A stretch of 64,000 nucleotides of DNA. Source: Bradyrhizobium arachidis (GTDB lineage Bacteria > Pseudomonadota > Alphaproteobacteria > Rhizobiales > Xanthobacteraceae). Made by a program: the position numbers and the translations under genes. Each line of letters begins with the position of its first letter. Position 1 is the first letter of the stretch. Under the pieces are notes generated by a model that was not told the DNA's origin, did no database searches, and saw only the letters and a list, made by a program, of their open reading frames with translations. The stretch covers positions 310,001 to 374,000 of the forward strand of contig NZ_CP077970.1 in NCBI RefSeq assembly GCF_024758505.1, written 5' to 3'. Of the stretch, positions 31,371 through 39,768 are shown piece by piece.

Positions 31371-31880
31371 TCAGTCCATCCGTGGCCGGTCGGCATAGGG
31401 ATCGGGAATGCCGAGTTCCGCGAGGATTTCCTGTTCCAGCGCTTCCATCTCCTCCGCGTCGGCGTCGTTTTCGTGATCGTAGCCGACCAGATGCAGAAAA
31501 CCGTGCACGGCGAGATGGCTCAGATGATGGTCGAAGGGCTTTTGCTCCTCGTCCGCTTCGCGCCGCATGGTCTCATAGGCGATCGCGATGTCGCCGAGCA
31601 TGCGCGGGGCATCGCCCGGCTTGCGCGCGCCTTCCGGCTGCAACGCGGGAAACGACAGCACGTTGGTCGCCTTGTCGATGCCGCGCCAGTTGCTGTTGAG
31701 GGTACGGATGCCGGTATCATCGGTCAGCATCACGGCCACTTCGGCATCAGTGACGTCGTCGTCCACCGAGCCTGCGGCGGCCGCGATCGCGCGCTGAATC
31801 ACGGCCTCGGCATCGGGCTCGCTCTGCCAGCAATTGGCGACGACGAGGACCTCGGTCATGGGAAGGTTGGGATGCGACAT
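31371..31880 (-). CDS. ybeY: Endoribonuclease YbeY
   Basis: 169 residues. A zinc-dependent RNase that acts in 16S rRNA 3'-end maturation and ribosome quality control. The UPF0054 zinc motif HLAVHGFLHLVGYDH supplies the three His ligands, and LNSNWRGIDKATNVLSFP is the other family block. Sits between phoH and the CorC-like gene, the usual rhizobial order; an ATG seven codons downstream is another possible start. Confidence 0.96.
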   Translation of the reverse strand: MSHPNLPMTEVLVVANCWQSEPDAEAVIQRAIAAAAGSVDDDVTDAEVAVMLTDDTGIRTLNSNWRGIDKATNVLSFPALQPEGARKPGDAPRMLGDIAIAYETMRREADEEQKPFDHHLSHLAVHGFLHLVGYDHENDADAEEMEALEQEILAELGIPDPYADRPRMD

Positions 31881-31939
31881 GGTTTTGTTCGGAACGGAAG
31901 GCGCTGGTCTCGCGCTCGACTTGTCCGGCTGTTTTCCCG

Positions 31940-32995
31940 TTATGGCTTGCCGGCGGCCGGCCGCTGCGGCGAGCCTTCGTAGGCGGCAACGATCCGCGCC
32001 ACGAGCTCGTGGCGGATCACGTCCTCGGCGGTGAAATGAACTTGTGCAATGCCTTCGACGCCGCCGAGCAGGCGGGTCGCCTCCGCGAGGCCCGACGTCG
32101 CGCCGTTCGGCAGGTCGATCTGCGAGGGGTCGCCGGTGACGATCATGCGGCTGTTTTCGCCGAGACGCGTCAGAAACATCTTCATCTGCATCGACGTGGT
32201 GTTCTGCGCCTCGTCCAGGATGATGACGGCATTGGTCAGCGTCCGGCCGCGCATAAAGGCGAGCGGCGCGATCTCGATCTCGCCGCTTTGCAGCGCGCGC
32301 TCGACGATGCGGGCATCCATCAGGTCGTAGAGCGCGTCGTAGATCGGGCGCAGATAGGGATCGACCTTCTCGCGGAGATCACCGGGCAGGAAGCCGAGGC
32401 GTTCGCCGGCTTCCACCGCGGGACGCGACAGGATGATCTTGTCGACTTCCTTGCGCTCGAACATTTGCGCGGCATGCGCCACCGCGAGCCAGGTCTTGCC
32501 GGTACCGGCGGGGCCGATGCCGAATACCAGCTCATGGCGCTTCAGCGCACGGATGTAGGAATCCTGTGCCGCGGTGCGGGCGCGTACCGGCCGCTTGCGC
32601 AAATTGATGCTGTCGAAGGCTGTCTTGGCCGACTTGGCGTCGAACTCGAACAGCGAGCCCTGTGCGATCACGGCGCGGATCGCGCCTTCGACCTCGCCCT
32701 GATCGAGATCGTGGCCCTTCAGCGCCTGGGCGTAGAGCGCTTCCAGGACTCGCCGCGCGGCGTCGCAGCCGTCGCGGGTGCCGCCGATGGTGATGTGATT
32801 GCCCTTGGAATCGACGACGACGCCGAGCCGGCGCTCGATCTGCGCGAGATTCTGGCCGTAGGGGCCGACCAGCGCGGAAGCGGCGCGATTGTCGTCGAAG
32901 TCGATGACGACCTGGGTTTCGGGCGGAACTTGCATGTCGCGGTCAAATTTGCGGCTGGGAGCGAGTGAAGGCGAATCCGATGCGCTTTTTGGCAA
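31940..32995 (-). CDS. PhoH family ATPase
   Basis: 351 residues if started at the TTG at 32995, which has GGAG nine bases upstream; the ATG at 32935 is the alternative. A KH-like N-terminal region is followed by the PhoH P-loop domain with FGIGPAGTGKTWLAVAHA (Walker A) and VIILDEAQN (Walker B). PhoH proteins are RNA-associated ATPases that often work near YbeY. Four bases after miaB. Confidence 0.93.
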   Translation of the reverse strand: MPKSASDSPSLAPSRKFDRDMQVPPETQVVIDFDDNRAASALVGPYGQNLAQIERRLGVVVDSKGNHITIGGTRDGCDAARRVLEALYAQALKGHDLDQGEVEGAIRAVIAQGSLFEFDAKSAKTAFDSINLRKRPVRARTAAQDSYIRALKRHELVFGIGPAGTGKTWLAVAHAAQMFERKEVDKIILSRPAVEAGERLGFLPGDLREKVDPYLRPIYDALYDLMDARIVERALQSGEIEIAPLAFMRGRTLTNAVIILDEAQNTTSMQMKMFLTRLGENSRMIVTGDPSQIDLPNGATSGLAEATRLLGGVEGIAQVHFTAEDVIRHELVARIVAAYEGSPQRPAAGKP

Positions 32996-32999
32996 GGGT

Positions 33000-34397
33000 T
33001 CAGGCTCCAGTGGCGATGGATGATAAGGCAGCTTCGCGCGCGACCGGCGGCGCCACGAGCTCGCCGAGCAGGCTGTAGCGTTCGAGGCTGTCGATGCGAA
33101 CCGGCAGGATTTTTCCGATGATGTCTGATGAGGCCATCACATGCGCAGGCTGGAGGTAGGCGGTGCGGCCGACGATCTGGCCCTCCTTGCGCGCCTCGCG
33201 CTCGAACAGCACATCAACGGTTGTGCCAATCGCGGCCTTGTTGAAGGCCGATTGCTGGCTGTCGATCAACCCCTGGAGCCGCTCCAATCGCTGGTCCATC
33301 TCGGCTAAGGACACCGTCTCCTGCAGATCCGCGGCCGGCGTTCCCGGCCGGGCGGAATATTTGAACGAGTAAGCCGCAGCGTAGCCGATTTGTGTGACCA
33401 GCGCGAGGGTGGCGCGAAAATCTTCCTCAGTTTCGCCGGGGAAGCCCACGATAAAATCTGATGAAAAAGCAATGTCTTGCCGCACCGCCCGGAAACGGTC
33501 GATGACACGCCGATAGTCAGCGGCGGTATGTTTGCGGTTCATGGCCGAAAGGATCCGGTCCGAGCCCGATTGCACCGGCAGATGCACGAAGGGCATCAGG
33601 GCGTCGAGATCGCGATGGGCTGCAATCAAACTGTCATCGACGTCGCGGGGATGGCTGGTCGAGTAGCGCAGACGCGCGATGCCGGGAACCTGCGAGAGGC
33701 GCTCGAGCAGTTTGCCGAGTGGCCAGCTTTGCCCGTCCGGACCTTCACCGTGATAGGCGTTGACGTTCTGACCGATCAGCGTGAGCTCGCGCACGCCATT
33801 GTCGGCGAGCCGCTTCACGTCATCAAGGATTTTTGCGACCGGCCGCGACACCTCGGAACCGCGGGTATAGGGCACGACGCAGAACGTACAAAACTTGTCG
33901 CAGCCTTCCTGCACCGTGACGAAGGCCGAAATGCCGCGGGCGCGGATCGCGTCGGGTTTTGGCTGCGCGAGGAAGCCAAACTTGTCCGCGACGGGAAACT
34001 CGGTCTCGATCGCGCGGCCGTCATGGCGTGCGCGCTTCAGGAGCTCGGGCAGATGGTGGTAGCTCTGCGGGCCGACCACGACGTCGACCACTGGCGCGCG
34101 CCGCACGATCTCCTCGCCCTCGGCCTGCGCTACGCAGCCGGCGACCGCGATCTGCATTGCGCGTCCGCCGCGCGCCGCCTCGTCCTTGGCCGCGCGCAGG
34201 CGCCCGAGCTCGGAATAGACTTTTTCGGAAGCCTTTTCGCGGATGTGGCAGGTGTTGAGGATGACGAGGTCGGCTTCGTCAGCGCTCGCCGTCTCCACGA
34301 ATCCTTCCGGCGCCAGCGTGTCCACCATGCGCTGGGCATCGTAGACGTTCATCTGGCAGCCATATGATTTGATGTGCAGCTTGCGCGGCGGCGTCAT
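33000..34397 (-). CDS. miaB: tRNA-2-methylthio-N6-dimethylallyladenosine synthase MiaB
   Basis: 465 residues from the ATG at 34397 ([10 protein letters not shown]); the frame stays open upstream through repeats and the next gene but without family similarity. The N-terminal MTTase domain has SYGCQMN and [10 protein letters not shown] cysteines for one [4Fe-4S] cluster. The radical-SAM cluster is in [10 protein letters not shown]-terminal TRAM domain starts near residue 385. Methylthiolates A37 of tRNAs. Confidence 0.97.
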   Translation of the reverse strand: MTPPRKLHIKSYGCQMNVYDAQRMVDTLAPEGFVETASADEADLVILNTCHIREKASEKVYSELGRLRAAKDEAARGGRAMQIAVAGCVAQAEGEEIVRRAPVVDVVVGPQSYHHLPELLKRARHDGRAIETEFPVADKFGFLAQPKPDAIRARGISAFVTVQEGCDKFCTFCVVPYTRGSEVSRPVAKILDDVKRLADNGVRELTLIGQNVNAYHGEGPDGQSWPLGKLLERLSQVPGIARLRYSTSHPRDVDDSLIAAHRDLDALMPFVHLPVQSGSDRILSAMNRKHTAADYRRVIDRFRAVRQDIAFSSDFIVGFPGETEEDFRATLALVTQIGYAAAYSFKYSARPGTPAADLQETVSLAEMDQRLERLQGLIDSQQSAFNKAAIGTTVDVLFEREARKEGQIVGRTAYLQPAHVMASSDIIGKILPVRIDSLERYSLLGELVAPPVAREAALSSIATGA

Positions 34398-34476
34398 GGA
34401 ACCCGGACGTGTGGTGGAACGGCCCTCAGATATAGGGTGAGGGCGCGAAAATCCAGCGATTGGAGCGTCTTTCGCA

Positions 34477-34574
34477 GTCATTCCGGGGTGCTCGCAAGGC
34501 GAGCGAACCCGGAATCTGGAGGTTTTGGCGCGAGATTCCGGGTTCATCGCTCCGCGATGCCCCGGAATGACGAC
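34477..34574. repeat. Intergenic palindromic repeat, family A
   Basis: Ends gtcattccgggg and ccccggaatgac, with an inner cgaacccggaatc/gattccgggttc pair. It fills most of the gap between miaB and the HAD gene. Confidence 0.85.
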
Positions 34575-34588
34575 GTTGTCGGACAGAA

Positions 34589-35269
34589 TCAGCCGGCCAA
34601 GGCGTCCGTCCCGACCCGCCGGACCAGGTCCGGCAACTGCCGCATGTCGTCGAACGTCCATCCCGCGCCGGCAGCACGCAGTCTTTCGGCGTGCCCGGGT
34701 GGGCAGTGGCTGCCGCCGTGAAAGCCCAATACGGCCATTCCGGCCGCGTGCGCACCGGTCACCCCGGGGACGCTGTCCTCGATGACCAGGCAATTTTCCG
34801 GCGCCGTGTTCATCTGCTCGGCAGCAAACAGAAACAGGTCGGGCGCGGGCTTGCCGCGTGCGACCTGGCTCGCAGAAAAGATGTGAGGAGTGAGCAGGTC
34901 GAACAGCCCGGCGCAAGTCAGGCCGTGGCGAATCTTGTCCGGCGTGCCGCTCGACGCAACGCATCTGGGCAGATCGATTGCGCCGATCGCTGCGGCCACG
35001 TGGGTGATCGCCTGCAGGTCGCTGGCGTAGAATCGCAGCGTGGCTGCATTGACCTGATGTTCCAGATCGTCGGGAAGGTTGCGGCCGATTTCCTGTTCGA
35101 CCATCAGCCGCGCGTCTTTCTCGGATACGCCGAGGAAACGGACCAGCACCTGCTCCGGCGTGATCGGATAGCCGAGCCGGCTGAGCACGTCGGCATGCGC
35201 GCGACAGGAGATGACCTCACTGTCGACGAGCACGCCGTCGCAATCGAAGATGATGAGATCGACGGGCAC
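34589..35269 (-). CDS. HAD-superfamily phosphatase (subfamily IA)
   Basis: 226 residues from a GTG at 35269. HAD motif I is [11 protein letters not shown] with the nucleophile Asp. Motif II is the Ser of [10 protein letters not shown], the motif III lysine is in [11 protein letters not shown], and motif IV is [11 protein letters not shown]. The helical cap sits between motifs I and II. Resembles beta-phosphoglucomutase/phosphoglycolate-type hydrolases; substrate undetermined. Flanked on both sides by palindromic repeats, unlike its operon-bound neighbours. Confidence 0.92.
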   Translation of the reverse strand: MPVDLIIFDCDGVLVDSEVISCRAHADVLSRLGYPITPEQVLVRFLGVSEKDARLMVEQEIGRNLPDDLEHQVNAATLRFYASDLQAITHVAAAIGAIDLPRCVASSGTPDKIRHGLTCAGLFDLLTPHIFSASQVARGKPAPDLFLFAAEQMNTAPENCLVIEDSVPGVTGAHAAGMAVLGFHGGSHCPPGHAERLRAAGAGWTFDDMRQLPDLVRRVGTDALAG

Positions 35270-35273
35270 TAAC

Positions 35274-35344
35274 GCATGATCCGAAAAAGTGTGGAGCGGT
35301 TTTTCCTCGCGACAAACGCGGATGCGTTTGCGCGGAGATCATGC
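35274..35344. repeat. Intergenic repeat, family C
   Basis: gcatgatccgaaaaagtg block, then ctcgcgacaaacgcg and gtttgcgcggagatcatgc. Matches 57822-57894 and the inverted copy at 7831-7900. It lies between fur and the HAD gene. Confidence 0.8.
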
Positions 35345-35348
35345 GCAA

Positions 35349-35804
35349 TCAAGACGTCGACTTGTCGTCGTCGAGCGGGACGCAATAGAGCTCGAGCCGG
35401 TGATCGACCAGCTTGTAGCCGAGCTTGCGGGCGATCTCGGCCTGCAGCTTCTCGATCTCTTCCGAGGTGAACTCGATCACCTTGCCGTCGCGCAGATTGA
35501 TCAGGTGGTCGTGATGGCTGTCGCGCATCTGCTCGTAACGCGCGCGGCCCTCGCGAAAATCGTGACGCTCGATGATGCCGGCGTCCTCGAACAGCTTCAC
35601 AGTGCGATAGACGGTCGAGATCGAGATCTTGTCGTCAACGGCGACGCAGCGCCGGTACAGTTCCTCGACGTCGGGATGGTCCGCCGCCTCCGCGAGCACG
35701 CGGGCGATGACGCGGCGCTGCTCGGTCATGCGCATGCCGGTCGCGGCACAGCGGGACTCGATGGTGGTGGCCTTGGATGTGGAGGACGATTTCAAAACGG
35801 TCAT
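35349..35804 (-). CDS. fur: Ferric uptake regulator Fur
   Basis: 151 residues from the ATG at 35804; an upstream in-frame start would add eight residues. The N-terminal winged helix (about 20-90) contains RMTEQRRVIARVL and ISISTVYRTVKLFEDAGII. The metal/dimerisation part has DSHHDHLINLRDGKVIEF, holding the regulatory-site histidines. In Bradyrhizobium Fur is reported to regulate irr directly; a matching site is at 1220-1237. Followed upstream by the rimI-like gene. Confidence 0.94.
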   Translation of the reverse strand: MTVLKSSSTSKATTIESRCAATGMRMTEQRRVIARVLAEAADHPDVEELYRRCVAVDDKISISTVYRTVKLFEDAGIIERHDFREGRARYEQMRDSHHDHLINLRDGKVIEFTSEEIEKLQAEIARKLGYKLVDHRLELYCVPLDDDKSTS

Positions 35805-35843
35805 GGTCGGTCTGCCTAGCGGGGGCATCTTCTGCCACCGATG

Positions 35844-36329
35844 TTACGACAAGTCACGTCGCATCAGAAGCGCGTTCAACTGTTCCCCGTCCGGCTGCTT
35901 ATAGTAGCGTTCGCGGCGCCCGACCACCACGAATCCGGCGCGTTCATAGAGCCGCCGTGCCGGCTGGTTATTCTCCTCAACCTCCAGAAATATAGTGCGG
36001 ACGCCGCGGCCGGCGAGGTGGCCGAGATGGGTCAAGAGCAGCGCGTGCGACAGCCCGCGGCCGCGTTGGGCCGCATCGATGGCAATGGAGAGGATTTCGG
36101 CTTCGTCCGCGCCGATCCGCGACACCGCAAAACCGATCGTCTTGCGGCCCAATCTGAAACGATGCACGAGCGTGTTGCGCTCGCTCATCATGACCTCGAA
36201 CTCACCTTCGCCCCAGCCGCGCGCAAACGAGGTGCCGTGGAGTTGTGCGAGCCGCGCCGCGTCGCGCGCGCTCGCGGGCTCGACGACAGCCGTGCCGCCG
36301 CGCCACCATGCGGATAGCCAGTTCATCAT
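35844..36329 (-). CDS. rimI: Ribosomal-protein-alanine acetyltransferase-like GNAT
   Basis: 161 residues from the ATG at 36329, which overlaps the tsaB stop (ATGA). GNAT fold: ILSIAIDAAQRGRGLSHAL is the acetyl-CoA loop, and FLEVEENNQPARRLYERAGF is the strongly conserved RimI block. RimI acetylates the N-terminus of S18, and rimI commonly travels with tsaB, as here. Confidence 0.87.
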   Translation of the reverse strand: MMNWLSAWWRGGTAVVEPASARDAARLAQLHGTSFARGWGEGEFEVMMSERNTLVHRFRLGRKTIGFAVSRIGADEAEILSIAIDAAQRGRGLSHALLLTHLGHLAGRGVRTIFLEVEENNQPARRLYERAGFVVVGRRERYYKQPDGEQLNALLMRRDLS

Positions 36330-37015
36330 GAGGTCGCGATAGCGAGCGCCGGCTGTGCCGCCGGCTTGGCATCGGGCGCGCGCAGATAGAAGGGACGCGC
36401 CGGGGCGCCTTGCGGATCGGCCGCCGCGCCGAGCCAAGCGACCCAGGTAATGTCGGGTGCGGCCTCTGCATCGACGGCGATCGGCTGCGGCGCATCTTTG
36501 GGCCAGCGGTCGGCGAGAATCTTTGCGGCATTGCCGACCAGATGCGGCGCGCCGAATTGCGACGCCGCGATCGCTTCATCGATGCTGGCGACTTTCGGCC
36601 GCACCAGCTGGCTGCCGTCGCCGGCGACGATCTGGAAATAGACGTGATCATGCCGCGCATCGATCGCGGAGATCACGGGCGCCTGCCGGTTCTGGCTGAC
36701 GATCGCGGCCGCATAGGCCGACAGTGTCGTGAGGCCAACGGCCGGCTTGTCTGCGGCGAGTGCCAGTCCGCGCGCGGCGGAAATGCCGACGCGCAGTCCG
36801 GTAAAACTTCCGGGGCCGGTGGTGACAGCGATGCGGTCGAGCGCCGTGAAGGCGAGGTTCGCGGATCGCATCACCCGCGCGATCAGCGGCATCAGGGCCT
36901 CGGCATGCCCGCGCTTCATCGGCAGCGATTCCTGGGCGATCAACTCGCCCGCATCTGTGTCCAGAACGGCGGCAGCGCAGGCGTCTAGCGCGGTATCGAT
37001 GGCAAGGATCAGCAT
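36326..37015 (-). CDS. tsaB: tRNA threonylcarbamoyladenosine biosynthesis protein TsaB
   Basis: 229 residues. An ASKHA-fold partner of TsaD in making t6A37 in tRNAs. Starts LILAIDTALDACAAAV; the ITGPGSFTGLRVG-type segment (TTGPGSFTGLRVGIS) is diagnostic of TsaB/TsaD relatives. TsaD and TsaE are not in the window. Translationally coupled to the rimI-like gene. Confidence 0.95.
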   Translation of the reverse strand: MLILAIDTALDACAAAVLDTDAGELIAQESLPMKRGHAEALMPLIARVMRSANLAFTALDRIAVTTGPGSFTGLRVGISAARGLALAADKPAVGLTTLSAYAAAIVSQNRQAPVISAIDARHDHVYFQIVAGDGSQLVRPKVASIDEAIAASQFGAPHLVGNAAKILADRWPKDAPQPIAVDAEAAPDITWVAWLGAAADPQGAPARPFYLRAPDAKPAAQPALAIATS

Positions 37016-37062
37016 GGGCTGATCGTAGCATTATTGTTTGCGATGGAAGGCCTGAATCTCGC

Positions 37063-37144
37063 CGTCATGGCCGGGCTTGACCCGGCCATCCACGACTTTG
37101 CCGCGCCAAGAACGTGGGTGCCCGGGACAAGCCCGGGCATGACG
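37063..37144. repeat. Palindromic repeat, family F
   Basis: cgtcatggccgggcttgacc... and a second half ending cccgggcatgacg. It has the same composite structure as 59970-60092. Located between tsaB and the NfuA-type gene. Confidence 0.75.
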
Positions 37145-37175
37145 CAGTTCAAATCGATCCCGCTGATCGCGCAAC

Positions 37176-37748
37176 TCACATCGGCCGGACTTCGACCACG
37201 TCGGGCACAAAGTGCTTCAAGAGGTTCTGGATGCCGTGCTGGAGCGTCGCCGTCGATGACGGGCAGCCCGAGCAGGCGCCCTTCATGTTGAGATAGACGA
37301 TGCCGTCCTTGAAGCCGCGGAAGGTGATGTCGCCGCCGTCATTGGCGACCGCGGGCCGCACGCGGGTCTCGATCAGGTCCTTGATCATGTCGACCGTCTC
37401 GGCGTCAGCCTCGTCGAAGAATTCGTCCTCGTCGTCGGCATCGACGTCGTCAGTCACGGTGCCGCCGGCGAGCAGCGGCGCGCCGGACATGTAGTGCTCC
37501 ATGATCGCGCCGAGGATCGCGGGCTTGAGTTGCTGCCATTCACCGCCGCCTGCCTTGGTCACGGTGATGAAGTCGCTGCCGTAGAACACGCTGGTGACGC
37601 CGGGCACCTCGAACAGCTTTTCGGCGAGCGGCGAGCGTGCCGCGGATTCACGGCTCGAAAATTCCATCGGACTGCCGTTGAGCACGACGCGGCCGGGAAT
37701 GAATTTCAGCGTGGCGGGATTGGGGGTGGCTTCGGTTTGGATGAACAT
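37176..37748 (-). CDS. NfuA-type iron-sulfur cluster scaffold/carrier
   Basis: 190 residues from the ATG at 37748 (MFIQTEATPNP); an in-frame start 16 codons upstream adds nothing conserved. The N-terminal Nfu_N domain (about 1-87) is joined by an acidic linker (Asp/Glu-rich, about 95-115) to a NifU C-terminal domain with Cys159-x2-Cys162 in ACSGCPSS, which would hold a [4Fe-4S] cluster at a dimer interface. Delivers clusters to target enzymes, perhaps MiaB and LeuC made nearby. Confidence 0.94.
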   Translation of the reverse strand: MFIQTEATPNPATLKFIPGRVVLNGSPMEFSSRESAARSPLAEKLFEVPGVTSVFYGSDFITVTKAGGGEWQQLKPAILGAIMEHYMSGAPLLAGGTVTDDVDADDEDEFFDEADAETVDMIKDLIETRVRPAVANDGGDITFRGFKDGIVYLNMKGACSGCPSSTATLQHGIQNLLKHFVPDVVEVRPM

Positions 37749-37877
37749 GGTTTTCTCCGGACGTCGCCGGTTCAAGGCCGGCGCGTTCTTCCTCACTACC
37801 AGATGGCGACGGCAAACGCACGGTCAAGGGCGGGGAGGACGGTTTCGTAGGGGTATCAGAGGGTTAGGTGATCGCTT

Positions 37878-38032
37878 ACCCTCCCCTGGAGGGGGAGGGT
37901 CGATCGCGCGCAGCGCGAGCGGGGTGGGGTCTCAACTCGGGCACTGTTCGATGCGGAGAGACCGTCACCCCACCCCGTCTCTCATTTTCGCTGCGCTCAA
38001 TGTGAGCCGACCCTCCCCCTCCAGGGGAGGGT
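37878..38032. repeat. Large palindromic repeat, family D
   Basis: Outer arms ctcccctggagggggagggt and accctccccctccaggggag, with inner arms around ggggtggggt/accccacccc. A very stable cruciform or RNA hairpin of about 150 bases lies between nfu and uspA. Only one copy is seen in this window. Confidence 0.8.
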
Positions 38033-38042
38033 GGAAGAGCTC

Positions 38043-38537
38043 TCACGACAGCGCGTCAATGCTCTGGTCGCTCAGCTCGCCTGAAATGACGGTCAGCGGG
38101 ATCGGGAACGTGCCGACCGCGTTCGCCAGCAGCACGATCAGGGGGCCGGGCCCCTCGGCGCCGGAATTGGCGGCCAGCACCAGCATTGCGATGTCAGGAT
38201 CGGCGTCGATCACGTCGAGCAGTTGTTCCATCGGGTTACCCTCGCGGATCACGCGTTCCGGCGTGATCGCGGCGATGCCATTGGCGCGGCCGGCGGCGCG
38301 GTCGAGCGCGGCATTGGCAGCCTCATGCGCCTCGGCGCGCATGATCTCGGCGACGCCGAGCCATTGCTGGTTCTGCTCCTCGGTCTCGATGATGCGCAGC
38401 ATCACCACCCCGCCGCCGGCGCGGATCGCCCAGCGGCTGGCGTAATACACCGCGCGATCCCACTCCGCGGTGTCGTCAACGATGACAAGGCATTTGGGCT
38501 TGTGCCCCGGCTCAAAGCATCGGCGCTTGCTGGTCAT
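38043..38537 (-). CDS. Universal stress protein (UspA family)
   Basis: 164 residues from the ATG at 38537; an upstream in-frame extension is possible but not supported. A Usp fold with CLVIVDDTAEWDRAVYYASRWA at the N-terminus and [19 protein letters not shown] near the end, the region where ATP-binding members have their phosphate loop; the classic GxxG-S/T pattern is only partly kept. Probably cytoplasmic, role in stress survival. Downstream of trpS. Confidence 0.88.
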   Translation of the reverse strand: MTSKRRCFEPGHKPKCLVIVDDTAEWDRAVYYASRWAIRAGGGVVMLRIIETEEQNQQWLGVAEIMRAEAHEAANAALDRAAGRANGIAAITPERVIREGNPMEQLLDVIDADPDIAMLVLAANSGAEGPGPLIVLLANAVGTFPIPLTVISGELSDQSIDALS

Positions 38538-38600
38538 GCAGGTCCCGGCGTGTCCCTGCCTTACATGCTGCCACACTCGACCCACGTTTGGGAGAGGGAC

Positions 38601-38622
38601 GGCCGGCGAAATATCGCCGGCC
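38601..38622 (-). terminator. Hairpin after trpS
   Basis: Perfect 9-bp stem ggccggcga/tcgccggcc with a 4-base loop, 20 bases past the trpS stop and before uspA. No U tract, so it may only stabilise the 3' end or slow transcription. Confidence 0.4.
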
Positions 38623-38641
38623 GCGTTCGCGCGCGCAGCAA

Positions 38642-39694
38642 TCAACGCTTGCGGATGAAGCCGACGATGTCCTTGGAGAGGTTCATCGTCTCCTGGGCAA
38701 TCGCGCGGGCCCGGTCGGAGCCATCGATCAGGATAGCGTCGATATGGCCGGGATCGGCAACGAGCCGCTTCATCTCGCCTGCGATCGGCGCCAGCTTGGT
38801 GACGCACAGCTCCGCCAGCGCGTTCTTGAAGCTGGAGAACTGGCCGCCGCCGAAATCCCTGAGGACGTCGGCCTTGGTGCGATCCGCCAGCGCGGCAAAA
38901 ATGCCGACGAGATTGTCCGCTTCGGGCCGCGCCTCCAGGCCCCTCTCTTCCGTCGGCAGCGGCTCCGGGTCGGTTTTTGCCTTGCGGATCTTCTGCGCGA
39001 TGGTGTCGGCGTCGTCGGTCAGGTTGATGCGCGAATTGTCCGACGCATCGGACTTCGACATCTTCTTGGTGCCGTCGCGCAGAGACATCACACGCGTCGC
39101 CGGGCCCGTGATGAACGGCTCCGGCAGCGGGAAGAACAACCCGTCATTGGCGCCGTGGCTGCGGATCGAGTCGCCAAAGTCGTTGTTGAACTTTTGCGCG
39201 ATGTCGCGCGAGAGCTCGAGATGCTGCTTCTGGTCCTCGCCGACCGGAACATGCGTGGCCCGATACAAGAGAATGTCGGCCGCCATCAGCACCGGATAGT
39301 CGTAGAGACCAACCGACGCGTTCTCGCGATCCTTGCCCGCCTTCTCCTTGAACTGGGTCATGCGGTTCAGCCAACCCAGACGCGCGACACAGTTGAAGAT
39401 CCAGGCGAGCTCGGCATGGCCGGAGACCTGGCTCTGGTTGAAGACGATGTGTTTCTTTGGGTCGATGCCGGCCGCGATGAACGCCGCGGTCACCTCGCGG
39501 GTGTTGCGCGCGAGCTCGGCCGGTCCGCCCCAGACATCCAGGCTCTGCGTGATCGCGTGCATGTCGACGACGCAATAGATGCAGTTATGGGTTTGCTGCA
39601 TCTTCACGAAGTTGACGATCGCGCCGAGATAATTGCCGAGGTGCAGATTGCCCGTCGGCTGGACGCCCGAAAAAACCCGTTCAACGAATGGCAT
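38642..39694 (-). CDS. trpS: Tryptophanyl-tRNA synthetase
   Basis: 350 residues, a class I synthetase. The HIGH-type motif is [12 protein letters not shown] near residues 13-24 and the KMSKS loop is KKMSKSDAS. The tryptophan pocket lies in the intervening Rossmann fold with VVDMHAIT. Normal length. Located 74 bases after murJ on the same strand. Confidence 0.98.
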   Translation of the reverse strand: MPFVERVFSGVQPTGNLHLGNYLGAIVNFVKMQQTHNCIYCVVDMHAITQSLDVWGGPAELARNTREVTAAFIAAGIDPKKHIVFNQSQVSGHAELAWIFNCVARLGWLNRMTQFKEKAGKDRENASVGLYDYPVLMAADILLYRATHVPVGEDQKQHLELSRDIAQKFNNDFGDSIRSHGANDGLFFPLPEPFITGPATRVMSLRDGTKKMSKSDASDNSRINLTDDADTIAQKIRKAKTDPEPLPTEERGLEARPEADNLVGIFAALADRTKADVLRDFGGGQFSSFKNALAELCVTKLAPIAGEMKRLVADPGHIDAILIDGSDRARAIAQETMNLSKDIVGFIRKR

Positions 39695-39768
39695 GGCAAG
39701 CTTTCCTGAGATCGACGGGCCGTCGTTTCCAACAGCGGCGGTGCGCCGTCAAGTGTATTTCGGCTACC

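Noticed and set aside
34398..34964. N-terminal extension of miaB
   Set aside because: It runs through a palindromic repeat and antisense to the HAD gene; MiaB starts at [10 protein letters not shown].
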